The notes under the pieces: generated by a model
The model's database searches: none
What the model was told of the DNA's origin: nothing
Seen by the model: only the letters and a program-made list of their open reading frames with translations
Origin: a virus
Virus record (IMG/VR): IMGVR_UViG_3300030333_002466
Location: 1-64,000 of that record
Direction: 5' to 3' (one strand)
DNA: 64,000 bases
Part shown: positions 18,201 through 28,226 of the stretch, piece by piece
How the letters are laid out: the number at the start of each line of letters is the position of its first letter
Position numbering within the stretch: position 1 is the first letter of the stretch
Program-made: the position numbers and the translations under genes

Positions 18201-19651
18201 TCGAACAAACTCCAATTGTTACCTACGTGGGGGAACTAAACCCCTACGATGAGGTAGATTATTTTTCGCAAGCTCAAGACTTGACTACAACTCAGTTTAA
18301 AGGTAGAGATGTTTTCAACAGATACCTTCAGCTTATGTTGGCTGGTCGTGTTGAGCTTCAGCAAACAATTAAAGACTTGATGCAGAAAAGAAGTCTGGAA
18401 ACTGCCGAAGGGGAGCAATTGGATGTTCTTGGACGTATCTTAGGTCAGGAAAGGCAACTTTTCGACAGTGTTATTATCAGATACTTCGGTTTTGATGGTG
18501 CCACTGGTGCTTCCCCTTATAAAAGCGTAAACGATACTGAAAGAACATACGGGCCTTGGAAGGGTACAAGAGATACCCTACTTGGTGTTCGTGAGCTTAC
18601 TGACGCAGAATACAGAAGAATCTTGAGACTTAAGATTATCAAAAACACTTCTGACGCTAACATTACAGCGTTTAACGATGGTGTTAGAATTCTATTTGGT
18701 ATTGATAACGTAGACTATCAGGAGATTACTCCTGCACAGTATTCAGAAGGTGCTGCTACAATTACAATCAGCATCGGTCGTGACTATAACGACCCTGAGA
18801 AAGCGGCTTTCCCCGGTTTGGATGAGATTGCCCTAGCAAATAGATTCTTGAACACTCCTTTGGGTGTTGGTACAGCTTACCAAAATCCTATCACAATGTA
18901 TGCAAACTTTGTAACACAGAACTATGAACAGTTTGTATTCGGTGAGGACGGATTGAGCATCGTACCTTTCGATTATATGTTTGATTTCTCAAGACCTTAC
19001 ACAGCAGATTATTATGATTCTTCAGGTACATTGCAGACTGCTGCAATTGACGAACCTAGATTCACACACGATCAAACTACAAACGAGCCTCTAGGACTTC
19101 TTATCGAAGGCCCTAACGAGGTTTTGACGCACACTTGGGGTCTTGAGCTTAATGATACTCAAGGCACTATGAGGGTCGTCTTAGAGCATTTCAACAGTGC
19201 AGCTACAGAAGTGGCTATGGTTACTGAAGGTAATGACTTTAAGATTGTTCTTTTTAGAGATAACACATACTGGAAAGTTAGAGTCGAATACGACACAACT
19301 GAAAGCTATGAAATGATTATCCCTCAGTATGCTGCTAATGATCGAATTATCGCAAACATTTCGTACACACCTAAGAGTGTGTTCTTCAGAATTGAAGATG
19401 AAGATCGCTACACAACAATTGAAGTTCCTTTTGATGGTATGAACGCAAGAGGATTTGATTTAAGATTCGGTGGAGAGTTTACAACAAATGTTGGTGATAC
19501 TTATGGACACTTCAACGGTCGTCTTGAAGAATTTATTTATCTGAGACCTTATATCGGTGATAACCAAGATGCTGTAGTAGACGGTATGGCTATCAACACA
19601 GAAGACTATAACAAAATTCTAACAGAATTTGATGAAACAATCCTTACCTAA
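18197..19651 (+). CDS. baseplate wedge protein (DUF2612-like) with C-terminal LamG-like domain
   Basis: 484 residues. The first about 230 residues (EGEQLDVLGRILGQERQLFD, then DAEYRRILRLKIIKNTSDAN) match the DUF2612 tail protein family that follows J proteins. The remainder (about 235-484) is beta-rich, with FKIVLFRDNTYWKVRVEYDT and GHFNGRLEEFIYL, resembling a concanavalin/laminin-G sandwich. The fusion suggests that the wedge itself carries a sugar- or fibre-binding domain (inference). Confidence 0.65.
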   Translation: MIEQTPIVTYVGELNPYDEVDYFSQAQDLTTTQFKGRDVFNRYLQLMLAGRVELQQTIKDLMQKRSLETAEGEQLDVLGRILGQERQLFDSVIIRYFGFDGATGASPYKSVNDTERTYGPWKGTRDTLLGVRELTDAEYRRILRLKIIKNTSDANITAFNDGVRILFGIDNVDYQEITPAQYSEGAATITISIGRDYNDPEKAAFPGLDEIALANRFLNTPLGVGTAYQNPITMYANFVTQNYEQFVFGEDGLSIVPFDYMFDFSRPYTADYYDSSGTLQTAAIDEPRFTHDQTTNEPLGLLIEGPNEVLTHTWGLELNDTQGTMRVVLEHFNSAATEVAMVTEGNDFKIVLFRDNTYWKVRVEYDTTESYEMIIPQYAANDRIIANISYTPKSVFFRIEDEDRYTTIEVPFDGMNARGFDLRFGGEFTTNVGDTYGHFNGRLEEFIYLRPYIGDNQDAVVDGMAINTEDYNKILTEFDETILT

Positions 19652-19663
19652 GTTGAGGTTAAA

Positions 19664-22192
19664 ATGGCAGAATTTGAAGTAAGAATTAGTGATTTACCGG
19701 GTGGTAACCCCCTGTCTGGTATTGAATTAGTACCTATGGTACAGGATGGGGTTACTGTCACTAGATCGGTAAGCGATATAGTACTTGATGGTGGACTTCA
19801 GGAACACATTGATGCTCCTGATCCACATCCTCAATATGCTTTCAGAGTTTTGAATAACCTGTACGCAACTAGAGACCCTCTACCTACCGATGACATTAAT
19901 GATGGATATACTCCTACATCTCGTTGGGTAAATACAAACACTGGTGAGTTCTTTATCTGCGTAACTAATAACGCAGGTTCAGCAAGCTGGCAACAAATGA
20001 CATTAACAGTGGACGAGTTAGGTTCCGCTGCGATGGCTGATGTTGGTACTGCTGCAACAGAACTACCAACAAACCAAACTACTGATAATAAATACCTACA
20101 AAAAACTGATAATCTTGCTTCTGTTTCTAATGCTCAAACCTCATTTGACAACATTAAACAGAGTGCTACAGACTCTTATGAAGGTGTTGTCGAGTCGGCT
20201 ACAACCTCTGAGGCTAGGGCGGCAACCGCTGGTAAGTACCCAGATGCTCAAAAAGTTCACGAGGCTTTTAATAAGTATGGGTTGGGTACTGATTCTCCAG
20301 ATAACCTTAATAGTCTCGCTGAAGTTAATGCACAGATTACAACAGGTGTTTACGCAGTTAGCAATGTGCTTGTTGTTTCTGGTGAAGCTACTTATGGGCA
20401 TTTGATCGTTTATTCTAATGCTCCCACAAGAACTACTCAGACATTTAGACCTTTAATCAGCACTGCATCCGAGTTTAAAGAATTCCACAGATATTCTCTA
20501 GATGGCGGTACAACTTGGTCTGACTGGGTAGAGATTTATCACACAGGCAATACTGGCGCTGGTAGTGGTTTGGATTCCGACCTTCTAGATGGTCAAGAAG
20601 GGGCATTCTACCAGAACGCTTCCAACTTGAATGCAGGTACTATCAGTGATGCTAGACTTCCTGCAACAATCTCTAGCGACATTACAGGTAACGCTGCTAC
20701 AGCTACAAATGCAGATCAATTAGATGGTCAACATGGCGCTTACTACTTAGATTGGGCAAATACTACTAACAAACCAGACCCACTTATTACCTTAAATGGT
20801 GATGTGTCTGGTAGCGGTACAATGACTAACCTAGGTAATGTGACTATTGCTGTTCAGGTTCTTGATGATAGTCACAACCACACTATCAGCAATATCGACA
20901 ACCTTCAGGGTGAGTTAGATAGCAAGTTTGATAAAGTCGGTGGAACAATTAATGGTGATGTTACAATTTCTGGTGGTACAGGCCCAGTAGTTCTAACCGT
21001 TGCTGCGGATTCAGATAACGCAACAGAAACTGATACTGCTAAGATTGTTTTATCTCAAGATGGTGGTATTGTAAATGGTGAGTGGGGATTTGATGATACC
21101 AACGCCATGTATTTCCAACACAATTACACTGGAAACATAGATTTTAGAACATCTAGTGGTGAGGTTAGGGCAAATAATAGTAGAGTTTTAACTGTCTCTG
21201 ATGAAGGTTCAGGTAATGGTATTGATTCAGATACTGTAGATGGACTACATGCATCTCAGTTCTTAAGATCAGATACCTCTGACACAATGAATGGTATCTT
21301 AACTGTCAATAACACTATCAAGGCTTCAGTAGGCCCTAGCAACTGGGGTCTACAAGGTGAGTCTAACGGGGTTAACTTTAGTGGTTTGTGGTTCTCTGGT
21401 GATACTGCACAGATACTGTTGAGGGATTCATCAGGTGCTATTAGAACTACTATAAGTGCTGGAGGAACCTCTACAATTGCTGGTACAGTCAACGCTGGTG
21501 CATTTGGTGGTAATGGTGCTAACCTTACTAATTTAAACGCCTCTGAATTATCTTCTGGAACTGTACCTGACGCTAGACTACCTGCTACAATTACTAGTAG
21601 TATCACTGGTAATGCTGCTACTGCTACTAAATTAGCTACTTCTAGAACTATTACTTTAGGTGGTGATGTTACAGGTTCTGCAAGCTTTGATGGTTCCTCT
21701 AATATTACTATCACGGCCTCCGTTGGTGATGATAGTCACAACCATGTTATCGGCAACGTTGATGGTCTTCAGACTGCACTTGATGGTAAACTAAATGTTG
21801 GTGCGAAAGCTGCTGATTCCGAATTACTGGATGGAATTAATTCCACTCAGTTCTTAAGATCTGACGCCAACGATACGGCCACAGGGTTCTACACCTTTAC
21901 AAACGCTATAAGACTAACTGACACTAGTATTCCATTGGAGTTTTTCGATGGTGCTCAGATTGGTTTTATAGAGCATGAAGGCACGTATGGTTTGCGCATT
22001 AGAACTAGAGAAGGAACATCTGGTGTCGGAATTCAAGAAACATTTACAATATCTAATCAAGCAGGTGGTGGTGTTACCACTACCGGTGGGCTGACTACAC
22101 CGAAAGTTAGCTATGAAAATGCGTCCAACACCGAAGGTTGTAGGGTAGAATATAACGAAACTTCAAAATCTTTGGAGTACAATTTTTTCTAA
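19664..22192 (+). CDS. tail fibre protein
   Basis: 842 residues. The N-terminus (VRISDLPGGNPLSGIELVPM) is of the type that attaches fibres to baseplates. The shaft has two related modules, each with DARLPATI-SxITGNAATAT and later DGINSTQFLRSD or DGLHASQFLRSD, followed by HNHxIxNxD. These repeats are usual in trimeric fibre shafts. The last about 80 residues form a separate domain. It probably contacts host surface polysaccharide. Confidence 0.8.
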   Translation: MAEFEVRISDLPGGNPLSGIELVPMVQDGVTVTRSVSDIVLDGGLQEHIDAPDPHPQYAFRVLNNLYATRDPLPTDDINDGYTPTSRWVNTNTGEFFICVTNNAGSASWQQMTLTVDELGSAAMADVGTAATELPTNQTTDNKYLQKTDNLASVSNAQTSFDNIKQSATDSYEGVVESATTSEARAATAGKYPDAQKVHEAFNKYGLGTDSPDNLNSLAEVNAQITTGVYAVSNVLVVSGEATYGHLIVYSNAPTRTTQTFRPLISTASEFKEFHRYSLDGGTTWSDWVEIYHTGNTGAGSGLDSDLLDGQEGAFYQNASNLNAGTISDARLPATISSDITGNAATATNADQLDGQHGAYYLDWANTTNKPDPLITLNGDVSGSGTMTNLGNVTIAVQVLDDSHNHTISNIDNLQGELDSKFDKVGGTINGDVTISGGTGPVVLTVAADSDNATETDTAKIVLSQDGGIVNGEWGFDDTNAMYFQHNYTGNIDFRTSSGEVRANNSRVLTVSDEGSGNGIDSDTVDGLHASQFLRSDTSDTMNGILTVNNTIKASVGPSNWGLQGESNGVNFSGLWFSGDTAQILLRDSSGAIRTTISAGGTSTIAGTVNAGAFGGNGANLTNLNASELSSGTVPDARLPATITSSITGNAATATKLATSRTITLGGDVTGSASFDGSSNITITASVGDDSHNHVIGNVDGLQTALDGKLNVGAKAADSELLDGINSTQFLRSDANDTATGFYTFTNAIRLTDTSIPLEFFDGAQIGFIEHEGTYGLRIRTREGTSGVGIQETFTISNQAGGGVTTTGGLTTPKVSYENASNTEGCRVEYNETSKSLEYNFF

Positions 22193-22201
22193 GGAGTTAA
22201 A

Positions 22202-24781
22202 ATGAGCTTAATATCTTACTACAAGTTAGATGGAAATGCTTTAGATGAATTAAATAGGCTTGATGGGTCTCCTAGTGGCGTTGTCTGGAGCAATGGACTC
22301 TCTGGACAATGCGCAGAGTTTGATGGTGTTAACGACCTTATTAGCTTTGGTAGTGGGCCTGATTTCTTTCCTCATAAGAATTTTTCACTTTCTATCTGGT
22401 TTAAATCTTTTGGGACAACACCGACTACAGGGACAACACCAGCTATCTTTGGATTTACCTATGGTGTTCTATTAAGAGTTCTATCTAACAGACTCCAGTT
22501 TGGTATTGACACAGGCTCAGATTTTCAATACATATTCTCACCATCTACATATGATTTTTACAACGATGATACTTGGCACAATGTAATCATTTGTGCATCT
22601 GCCAATGAAATGAGAATGTATCTTGATGGTGAACTTGTAGGTTCTGCTGCTACAACGTGGGCTGGTAATACAAGATGGACGAACAGTGTTGTAATCGGAA
22701 GGGATTTAAACAATAGTAATTACTTCTTCCGTGGTCTAATGGATGACTTTAGAATCTACGATCACGTTGTTTCTGAGAAAGAAGCAAAAGATATCTATAG
22801 ATTAAAAGTTCTCCATAAACTTCAAGAAGAACTTGATAATACCGCTGATTCTGGTAATACAATTACAGTGCCAGACTCTCCAACTATCTTAGGTGATACA
22901 TCAATAGAGTTCTGGTTTTACCCAACTAACAATTCCAGAAGACAGACTATCTGGAATAAAGGGTATGGGGGTGAAGGGACAATTAACTTTGAACCTACTA
23001 CCAACTATTTGAGATTTTACTCAGGCCCAAATGGCGATAATAGCTCTGGATATGTAGCAATAGAAAGCTCTACAGGAATTGCTTTGAATCAATGGCATCA
23101 TGCAGTCATTGTAAGGGATATGAAAAACCAAACATGGCAATGGTATCTTGATGGAGTTCCTGATATTCAAGAATCATTCTCGTTTACTTCTGTTGGTGAA
23201 ACTACTTTTGACCTGACTATTGGTACTGGATATACATCTGATTTTGTAGGTAAATTGCGTGGAGTTAGACAATACGCACGAGTACTTACTGACAGTGAAG
23301 TTGAAGCTTTGTATACAACAGGGCTTTCTATTGATAATTTTGGCTCAATACATAGTAACTACTTTGTTGAGTCTGGTGTAGTAACTCCTAACATTCTTGA
23401 TTATAAAACTTGGGTGGTTGGTACTTCCGGTTCACAAGTTGGATTTTCTGCAAACGGGTCTGCATCTGAAAGTTATATTGTAGAAGATGTTGACCCATTC
23501 AGTAAATCTATTCCTGTTTGGGAAGCTAGACCAGACTCTGTTTCTGGTGCTGACGGTGGTTGGAATGGTGACCTTTTCTCTGTGGACACTACCAAATTTT
23601 ACAGATTCTCTGTATGGATTAGAAGAACAGTAGTTGGGAATGGTTCTGCATATTTAGGTCTGAGTGACACTGGTGGTACTGTATTACAAAGGGCTGATGG
23701 TAGTGCAAACTCTAACCCATATTTCTGGTCTGGTGGTTGGTCTTATGGCGCTGGAGAGTGGATTCTGTTTGTAGGCCACGTATGGCCTGAAGGTTCTGGT
23801 TTTGGTGCGTTTCACCCAGACTCAGGTATTTACAGTGTATCTGGTGGAAGACTTGGAGATATTCAAAGAGATTTTGTATGGGTTCCTGAAGTTACAAATG
23901 CACTCCACAGAACTTATCTATATTACTCTACAGATACATCCACAAGACAACAGTGGTGTTACCCTAGGGTAGATGTTTTGGATGGAACAGAGCCTTCTAT
24001 AGAAGCTTTGTTGGCTGGATTTGATTCTATTAACGGTGATCGTATTGACGAGTTAGGTGCGTCTGATGTTCCTGACAATTTCGGTGTTAAATATGAGAAG
24101 ACTAATGTTGGTGAATTAAATGAAGTTGGTACTTATCGAGGTCTTGGTTGGTACATTCCATTTAAATACTCTGCAAAGTCTTTCTCAGAAACTCCAAACG
24201 TAGTCACAGATGTTGAAGGAGCAACTATATTCAATGGTGAGTCGGTTCATTTCTCGAACACAACAAACGAGACTGTTGAAGTTTCTGATCTAACAAATAT
24301 CTTAGGATCATCAACAACATCAGCTACATTCTCTGTATGGATTAATAGAACTGCTTCTAACAATACTTACAACATGTTCATGGGACAGGGGACATTGTAT
24401 TTCTCTTTCAGGTCATCTAACCAAATACTTTGGTCTATGCCTACAACTGCTGGTCAACAGACATTAACTACATCACAAACATATTCAAGCAATGAATGGT
24501 TACATTGTGTATTTGTTATTGATGGTACAACAGCAAAGGTTTATGTAAATGGTGAACAGAAGGCATCAAGAACAGTAGATTCTCCTGTATCTATAGCTAA
24601 TACATTTTCTTTTGGTGATGGTAGAGATAGTGCATGGTATCCGTTCCAAGGATATGTTAAAGATTTTAAAGTGTTTAATGTTTCATTATCTGGCGAAGAA
24701 GTGTATAATGAATACTCATCTAACTTAAAGGCTTCTATCAATAAGAATACAGCCTTTGCTAAAGAATTTATCGAGGTATAA
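22202..24781 (+). CDS. virion protein with three LamG/concanavalin-like domains
   Basis: 859 residues. Three beta-sandwich domains are visible, at about 1-200 (YYKLDGNALDE, MRMYLDGELVGSAATTW, LMDDFRIYD), 215-375 (SIEFWFYPTNNSRRQTIWNK, WQWYLDGVPD) and 690-850 (ATFSVWINRTASNNTYNMFM, AKVYVNGEQKASR). LamG domains bind glycans; in phages they occur in fibres and adhesins. It lies between fibre genes and is likely a receptor-binding or host-adhesion subunit. No chaperone-like C-terminus is visible. Confidence 0.72.
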   Translation: MSLISYYKLDGNALDELNRLDGSPSGVVWSNGLSGQCAEFDGVNDLISFGSGPDFFPHKNFSLSIWFKSFGTTPTTGTTPAIFGFTYGVLLRVLSNRLQFGIDTGSDFQYIFSPSTYDFYNDDTWHNVIICASANEMRMYLDGELVGSAATTWAGNTRWTNSVVIGRDLNNSNYFFRGLMDDFRIYDHVVSEKEAKDIYRLKVLHKLQEELDNTADSGNTITVPDSPTILGDTSIEFWFYPTNNSRRQTIWNKGYGGEGTINFEPTTNYLRFYSGPNGDNSSGYVAIESSTGIALNQWHHAVIVRDMKNQTWQWYLDGVPDIQESFSFTSVGETTFDLTIGTGYTSDFVGKLRGVRQYARVLTDSEVEALYTTGLSIDNFGSIHSNYFVESGVVTPNILDYKTWVVGTSGSQVGFSANGSASESYIVEDVDPFSKSIPVWEARPDSVSGADGGWNGDLFSVDTTKFYRFSVWIRRTVVGNGSAYLGLSDTGGTVLQRADGSANSNPYFWSGGWSYGAGEWILFVGHVWPEGSGFGAFHPDSGIYSVSGGRLGDIQRDFVWVPEVTNALHRTYLYYSTDTSTRQQWCYPRVDVLDGTEPSIEALLAGFDSINGDRIDELGASDVPDNFGVKYEKTNVGELNEVGTYRGLGWYIPFKYSAKSFSETPNVVTDVEGATIFNGESVHFSNTTNETVEVSDLTNILGSSTTSATFSVWINRTASNNTYNMFMGQGTLYFSFRSSNQILWSMPTTAGQQTLTTSQTYSSNEWLHCVFVIDGTTAKVYVNGEQKASRTVDSPVSIANTFSFGDGRDSAWYPFQGYVKDFKVFNVSLSGEEVYNEYSSNLKASINKNTAFAKEFIEV

Positions 24782-24786
24782 TAAGA

Positions 24787-25977
24787 ATGGCTAGATTAAG
24801 CGATTCAATTACGTATGGAAATCATGCAATAACTGGTGATGTTACAGTAGGTCAAAATCTTAGAATCAACGGTACGTACATATTAGGAGACTCAAAAAGG
24901 ATTTTGAGTTTTTATGATCCTTGGTTGAGATTAAACCCAAATAATGATTTTGGGAATGGTATCTTCGCAGGTACGGGGATTTTTAGAACAGATGGTGAGC
25001 TTCAAGTAGGCCCTAATGGGTCTCAATTTAAAGTACCTAGTTCTGGTAACATTGTGGCTGGTGCAACTGTTGATGTTACTGGAAACATTACCATGACAGG
25101 TAGTTTGGTAAGTTCTGGTGATTCTAACACTTACGTACAGTTTCACGCAGCAGATCAATTTAGAGTGGTTACTGGTGGGACTGAGAGGTTTGAAGTTACA
25201 AACTCAGGTGCGACACACTATGGCCCACTCTCTATAAACCATACTAATGTTCAATTGAATTTGGTCGATACCACATATTCAAACAACTATTGGCAATTAG
25301 ATCACCAAAACGGTACACTGAATTTCAATTACAACGGTACAGCCCCTGACTTCATTATAGCTGAATCAGGTAACGCTACTTTCAGACACAACTTGACTGT
25401 AGATGGTACAATCTCTGGAGATGGTTCAGGTCTAACTAATCTACCTGCTGGTGTTGGCGTACCTTCTGGTGTTATTACCATGTGGTCTGGCAGTATTGCA
25501 AGCATTCCTTCTGGTTGGGTTTTATGTGATGGTGCGAACGGAACGCCTAACTTACAAGATAGATTTGTTGTAGGTGCTGGTAACTCTTATGCAGTCGGTG
25601 CCACAGGTGGTAGCAAAGATGCGGTTGTTGTATCTCACAGTCACAATGGTATTGCAGACTTTTCTGGTGGGCACAGCCACACAATTAACTCTAACGGTAG
25701 CCACAGGCACATCGAAGGTGCTGCCCAAGGTAGTGCTTACAGCAGTGGATACTACCCTTATGGTCGAATCACAAGTCCAACACGCTCTGGTTTTACTTGG
25801 GGTAACTATGATAGTACTTCTTACGAGATTTACACAGATTACTCTGGTACTCACTCACACACAATGGCTTCCGCTCCTAACCACCAACACTTGTTGGATA
25901 TTGACCCTAGTGGTGAATCAGGTGTGGATAAAAACCTACCACCATACTATGCACTGGCATTTATCATGAAGACGTAA
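24787..25977 (+). CDS. tail fibre protein with tail collar domain, 1
   Basis: 396 residues. An N-terminal shaft segment is followed by a phage tail-collar domain: GVITMWSGSIASIPSGWVLC, then GTPNLQDRFVVGAGNSYAVG. His-rich loops (SHSHNGIADFSGGHSH) and a final LPPYYALAFIMKT are typical of collar-type receptor-binding tips. A terminator follows right at the stop codon. Confidence 0.78.
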   Translation: MARLSDSITYGNHAITGDVTVGQNLRINGTYILGDSKRILSFYDPWLRLNPNNDFGNGIFAGTGIFRTDGELQVGPNGSQFKVPSSGNIVAGATVDVTGNITMTGSLVSSGDSNTYVQFHAADQFRVVTGGTERFEVTNSGATHYGPLSINHTNVQLNLVDTTYSNNYWQLDHQNGTLNFNYNGTAPDFIIAESGNATFRHNLTVDGTISGDGSGLTNLPAGVGVPSGVITMWSGSIASIPSGWVLCDGANGTPNLQDRFVVGAGNSYAVGATGGSKDAVVVSHSHNGIADFSGGHSHTINSNGSHRHIEGAAQGSAYSSGYYPYGRITSPTRSGFTWGNYDSTSYEIYTDYSGTHSHTMASAPNHQHLLDIDPSGESGVDKNLPPYYALAFIMKT

Positions 25978-25995
25978 GATTTTTCTTGCGTTTTT
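25972..25995 (+). terminator. probable terminator at the end of the third fibre gene
   Basis: A 7 bp stem (25972-25978 with 25985-25991, one T-G pair) is followed by a run of five T. It overlaps the stop codon of the fibre gene. Confidence 0.55.
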
Positions 25996-26014
25996 CATGA
26001 TTGTCTGTTAAAAT
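25986..26014 (+). promoter_or_regulatory. possible promoter for the last fibre and lysis genes
   Basis: TAAAAT at 26009-26014 preceded by TGT (extended -10 pattern) with a weak -35 TTGCGT at 25986-25991 (17 bp spacer). It would allow separate expression of the last fibre, its chaperone and the lysis cassette. Confidence 0.42.
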
Positions 26015-26049
26015 AGTATATACAACACTTAATATTTAGTGAGGAACAC

Positions 26050-27348
26050 ATGGCATTTAACAAACCCAATGTAAACAATATTTGGGCAGCTACCGGGGAA
26101 GTTATTTCTCCGGCTACTGCTAAGATTGCACAGGGATGGATCGCTGAAATACCTGACTATGAGTTTGAAAACTGGATTCAGCAAAGACAAGACCAGTTTA
26201 ACGCTCATATCAACCAATACGGTATCCCTGTTTGGGATTCTGTGACAGAGTATATCGCAGGTAAGTCTTATGTGCAAGGTAGTGATGGTGAGATTTACAA
26301 AGCTATCACAACAAACACAAACAAAAACCCAACAGTAAGTTCAGCAGATTGGCAGAGAGCTTTCGATACATTCGATTCAAGCTATAGTAAAACTGAAGCT
26401 GATGGTCGTTTTGCTAAACAAGCTAGTAATCTATCTGATCTAACGAACATTGCAACTGCTCGTAATAACCTCTCAGTTTATTCAAAAACTGAATCAGATA
26501 GTCGTTATTTGAATGAGTCTAGTAACCTATCTGACCTTGCAAACATTGCAACTGCTAGAACAAACCTATCTGTCTATTCAAAGGCAGAGGCTGATGCAGC
26601 TTATGTTAGAAAAGCTAACAACTTATCCGATCTTACAAGTGCCGCTACAGCAAGAACAAACTTGAATGTTTACGCTAAGACAGATTTGTACACTAGAACT
26701 GAGTCTGATGCAAGATATGTGAACTCTGCTGGTGACACAATGACTGGTAAGTTGACACTAGATGGCGACCCTACCAGTGCACTCCACGCTGTTACAAAAC
26801 AGTACGTAGACGTTTCCCTAGCACCTATTGGCTCTGTTGTTGCTATGGCAACTTCAACACTACCTTCGGGCTACTTGAAGTGTAACGGTGCTGCTATTAG
26901 TAGATCAACATACAGTGATCTATTCGCAACTATCGGCACTACTTTTGGTGCTGGTAATGGTTCAACTACATTTAACCTACCAGACCTTCGCGGTGAGTTT
27001 ATTCGTGGTTGGGACGACAGTCGTGGTATAGACTCTGGACGTAACTTTGGTTCTCAACAATTTGATGAACTTAAGTCACACAACCACACAGGTCTTGCTC
27101 TGAGTGCTGGTTCTCACAACCACCTAGGCGGTATTCCATACCCAACAAGCTATGACCCTGCAAGGTATCCGTATGGTCAGGGTGGTACTACTAGACTAGG
27201 TTTCTCTGCTGGTAACTTTACAAACTCAGCTAAAAGTACATTTACAAGCACTGAAGGTGCACACACTCACACCCTAAGCATTAACTCTACTGGTGGTACA
27301 GAAACAAGACCACGTAACGTAGCTTTGATGTATGTGATTAAATTCTAA
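26050..27348 (+). CDS. tail fibre protein with tail collar domain, 2
   Basis: 432 residues. The N-terminal 80 residues (FNKPNVNNIWAATGEVISPA, then IYKAITTNTNKNPTVSSADW) are a fibre attachment domain. The shaft has four imperfect repeats of NLSDLxxxATARxNLxVYxK, about 37 residues each (residues about 125-225). A collar domain (LPSGYLKCNGAAISRSTYSD, then FNLPDLRGEFIRGWDDSRGI) ends in a metal-binding His-rich tip. It is followed by a fibre assembly chaperone. Confidence 0.82.
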   Translation: MAFNKPNVNNIWAATGEVISPATAKIAQGWIAEIPDYEFENWIQQRQDQFNAHINQYGIPVWDSVTEYIAGKSYVQGSDGEIYKAITTNTNKNPTVSSADWQRAFDTFDSSYSKTEADGRFAKQASNLSDLTNIATARNNLSVYSKTESDSRYLNESSNLSDLANIATARTNLSVYSKAEADAAYVRKANNLSDLTSAATARTNLNVYAKTDLYTRTESDARYVNSAGDTMTGKLTLDGDPTSALHAVTKQYVDVSLAPIGSVVAMATSTLPSGYLKCNGAAISRSTYSDLFATIGTTFGAGNGSTTFNLPDLRGEFIRGWDDSRGIDSGRNFGSQQFDELKSHNHTGLALSAGSHNHLGGIPYPTSYDPARYPYGQGGTTRLGFSAGNFTNSAKSTFTSTEGAHTHTLSINSTGGTETRPRNVALMYVIKF

Positions 27349-27357
27349 GGAGGTTGC

Positions 27358-27759
27358 ATGGAAACTAAAGTAGTTTATCAACACGATGAGGATGGTTGGT
27401 TTCTAAATGAGGTTGAACTCAATGAAACCGATAAGTCTCCACTTGAAGAAGATGTTTGGTTGCTTCCTAGAAATTGTGTAGAGAAGGCTCCACGTAAATC
27501 TGCAAGAGGTAAGTGGCCTAAGTGGAACGGCTATAAGTGGGTTTCTACTGATCTTAAGAAAGAAGAAGCCGAACCTAAAGAAGAAGATCAAGAGGAAATT
27601 GATCCGATTATTCAACGTAAGGAAGCTTATAAAGAAGCTGATGCTCTGAAGAATGAAATTGAATTCGATGCTATGGTTTCAGGAGAGAAACCTAACTACG
27701 AGAGTTGGGTTAAACTTGTAAAGGAAATCAAAGAAAGGTATCCTAAAAATGAAATTTAA
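27358..27759 (+). CDS. putative tail fibre assembly chaperone
   Basis: 133 residues, directly after the collar fibre. A central KWPKWNGYKWV segment followed by a charged helical half resembles Caudo_TAP fibre assembly proteins, in which an AKWNGxxW phrase is common. It probably assists trimerisation of the upstream fibre. It overlaps the next gene by 11 nt. Confidence 0.55.
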   Translation: METKVVYQHDEDGWFLNEVELNETDKSPLEEDVWLLPRNCVEKAPRKSARGKWPKWNGYKWVSTDLKKEEAEPKEEDQEEIDPIIQRKEAYKEADALKNEIEFDAMVSGEKPNYESWVKLVKEIKERYPKNEI

Positions 27760-28219
27760 TAAAACCTTTTTTGGTGTAGTTATATTTATCATTTTGCTTC
27801 TTTTTGCTGCTGACAATGCTTATAGTGCCAATGGCCCTAAAATAAGCTTAGGCAAAACTCTAATCAACTCCAATCTTGCTTATGGTGAGATTGGATATGA
27901 ATATGAGAATTTTGAATTAACAGCCGCACAAATGGGTGAAGGTTCTACTAAGAACGGTGATCAAGGGGTGGTACAAATCTACTCCTTGTCTCATCTTGTT
28001 AGACCAGACTGGAATACATTTTTCGGTAAGAATTATTACAGAATTGGTGTAGCTTATATTGAGGATTCACCGCTGGTTGGCAATACAAACTTCAGGTTAG
28101 GTGTTGGTATTGATTATGGAGCTTTCTCTGTAGAGTATTTTCATTACTCATCGTCAGGTATCCATAACCCTAACACTGGAATCGATGGAATCCAACTGAA
28201 ATTAAATATCCCGAAGTGA
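27749..28219 (+). CDS. PagL-like lipid A 3-O-deacylase / acyloxyacyl hydrolase
   Basis: 156 residues with a signal peptide (hydrophobic residues 8-20, likely cleavage after AYSA near residue 27). The mature part alternates short amphipathic strands, as in an 8-strand outer-membrane barrel. The end EYFHYSSSGIHNPNTGID matches the active-site strand of PagL, where His and Ser (here H132 and S134) are catalytic; the third acidic residue would be D146. It would remove an acyl chain from lipid A in the outer membrane. It sits at the head of the lysis cassette, so it may alter LPS late in infection or block superinfection (inference). Confidence 0.62.
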   Translation: MKFNKTFFGVVIFIILLLFAADNAYSANGPKISLGKTLINSNLAYGEIGYEYENFELTAAQMGEGSTKNGDQGVVQIYSLSHLVRPDWNTFFGKNYYRIGVAYIEDSPLVGNTNFRLGVGIDYGAFSVEYFHYSSSGIHNPNTGIDGIQLKLNIPK

Positions 28220-28226
28220 GGTTAAT

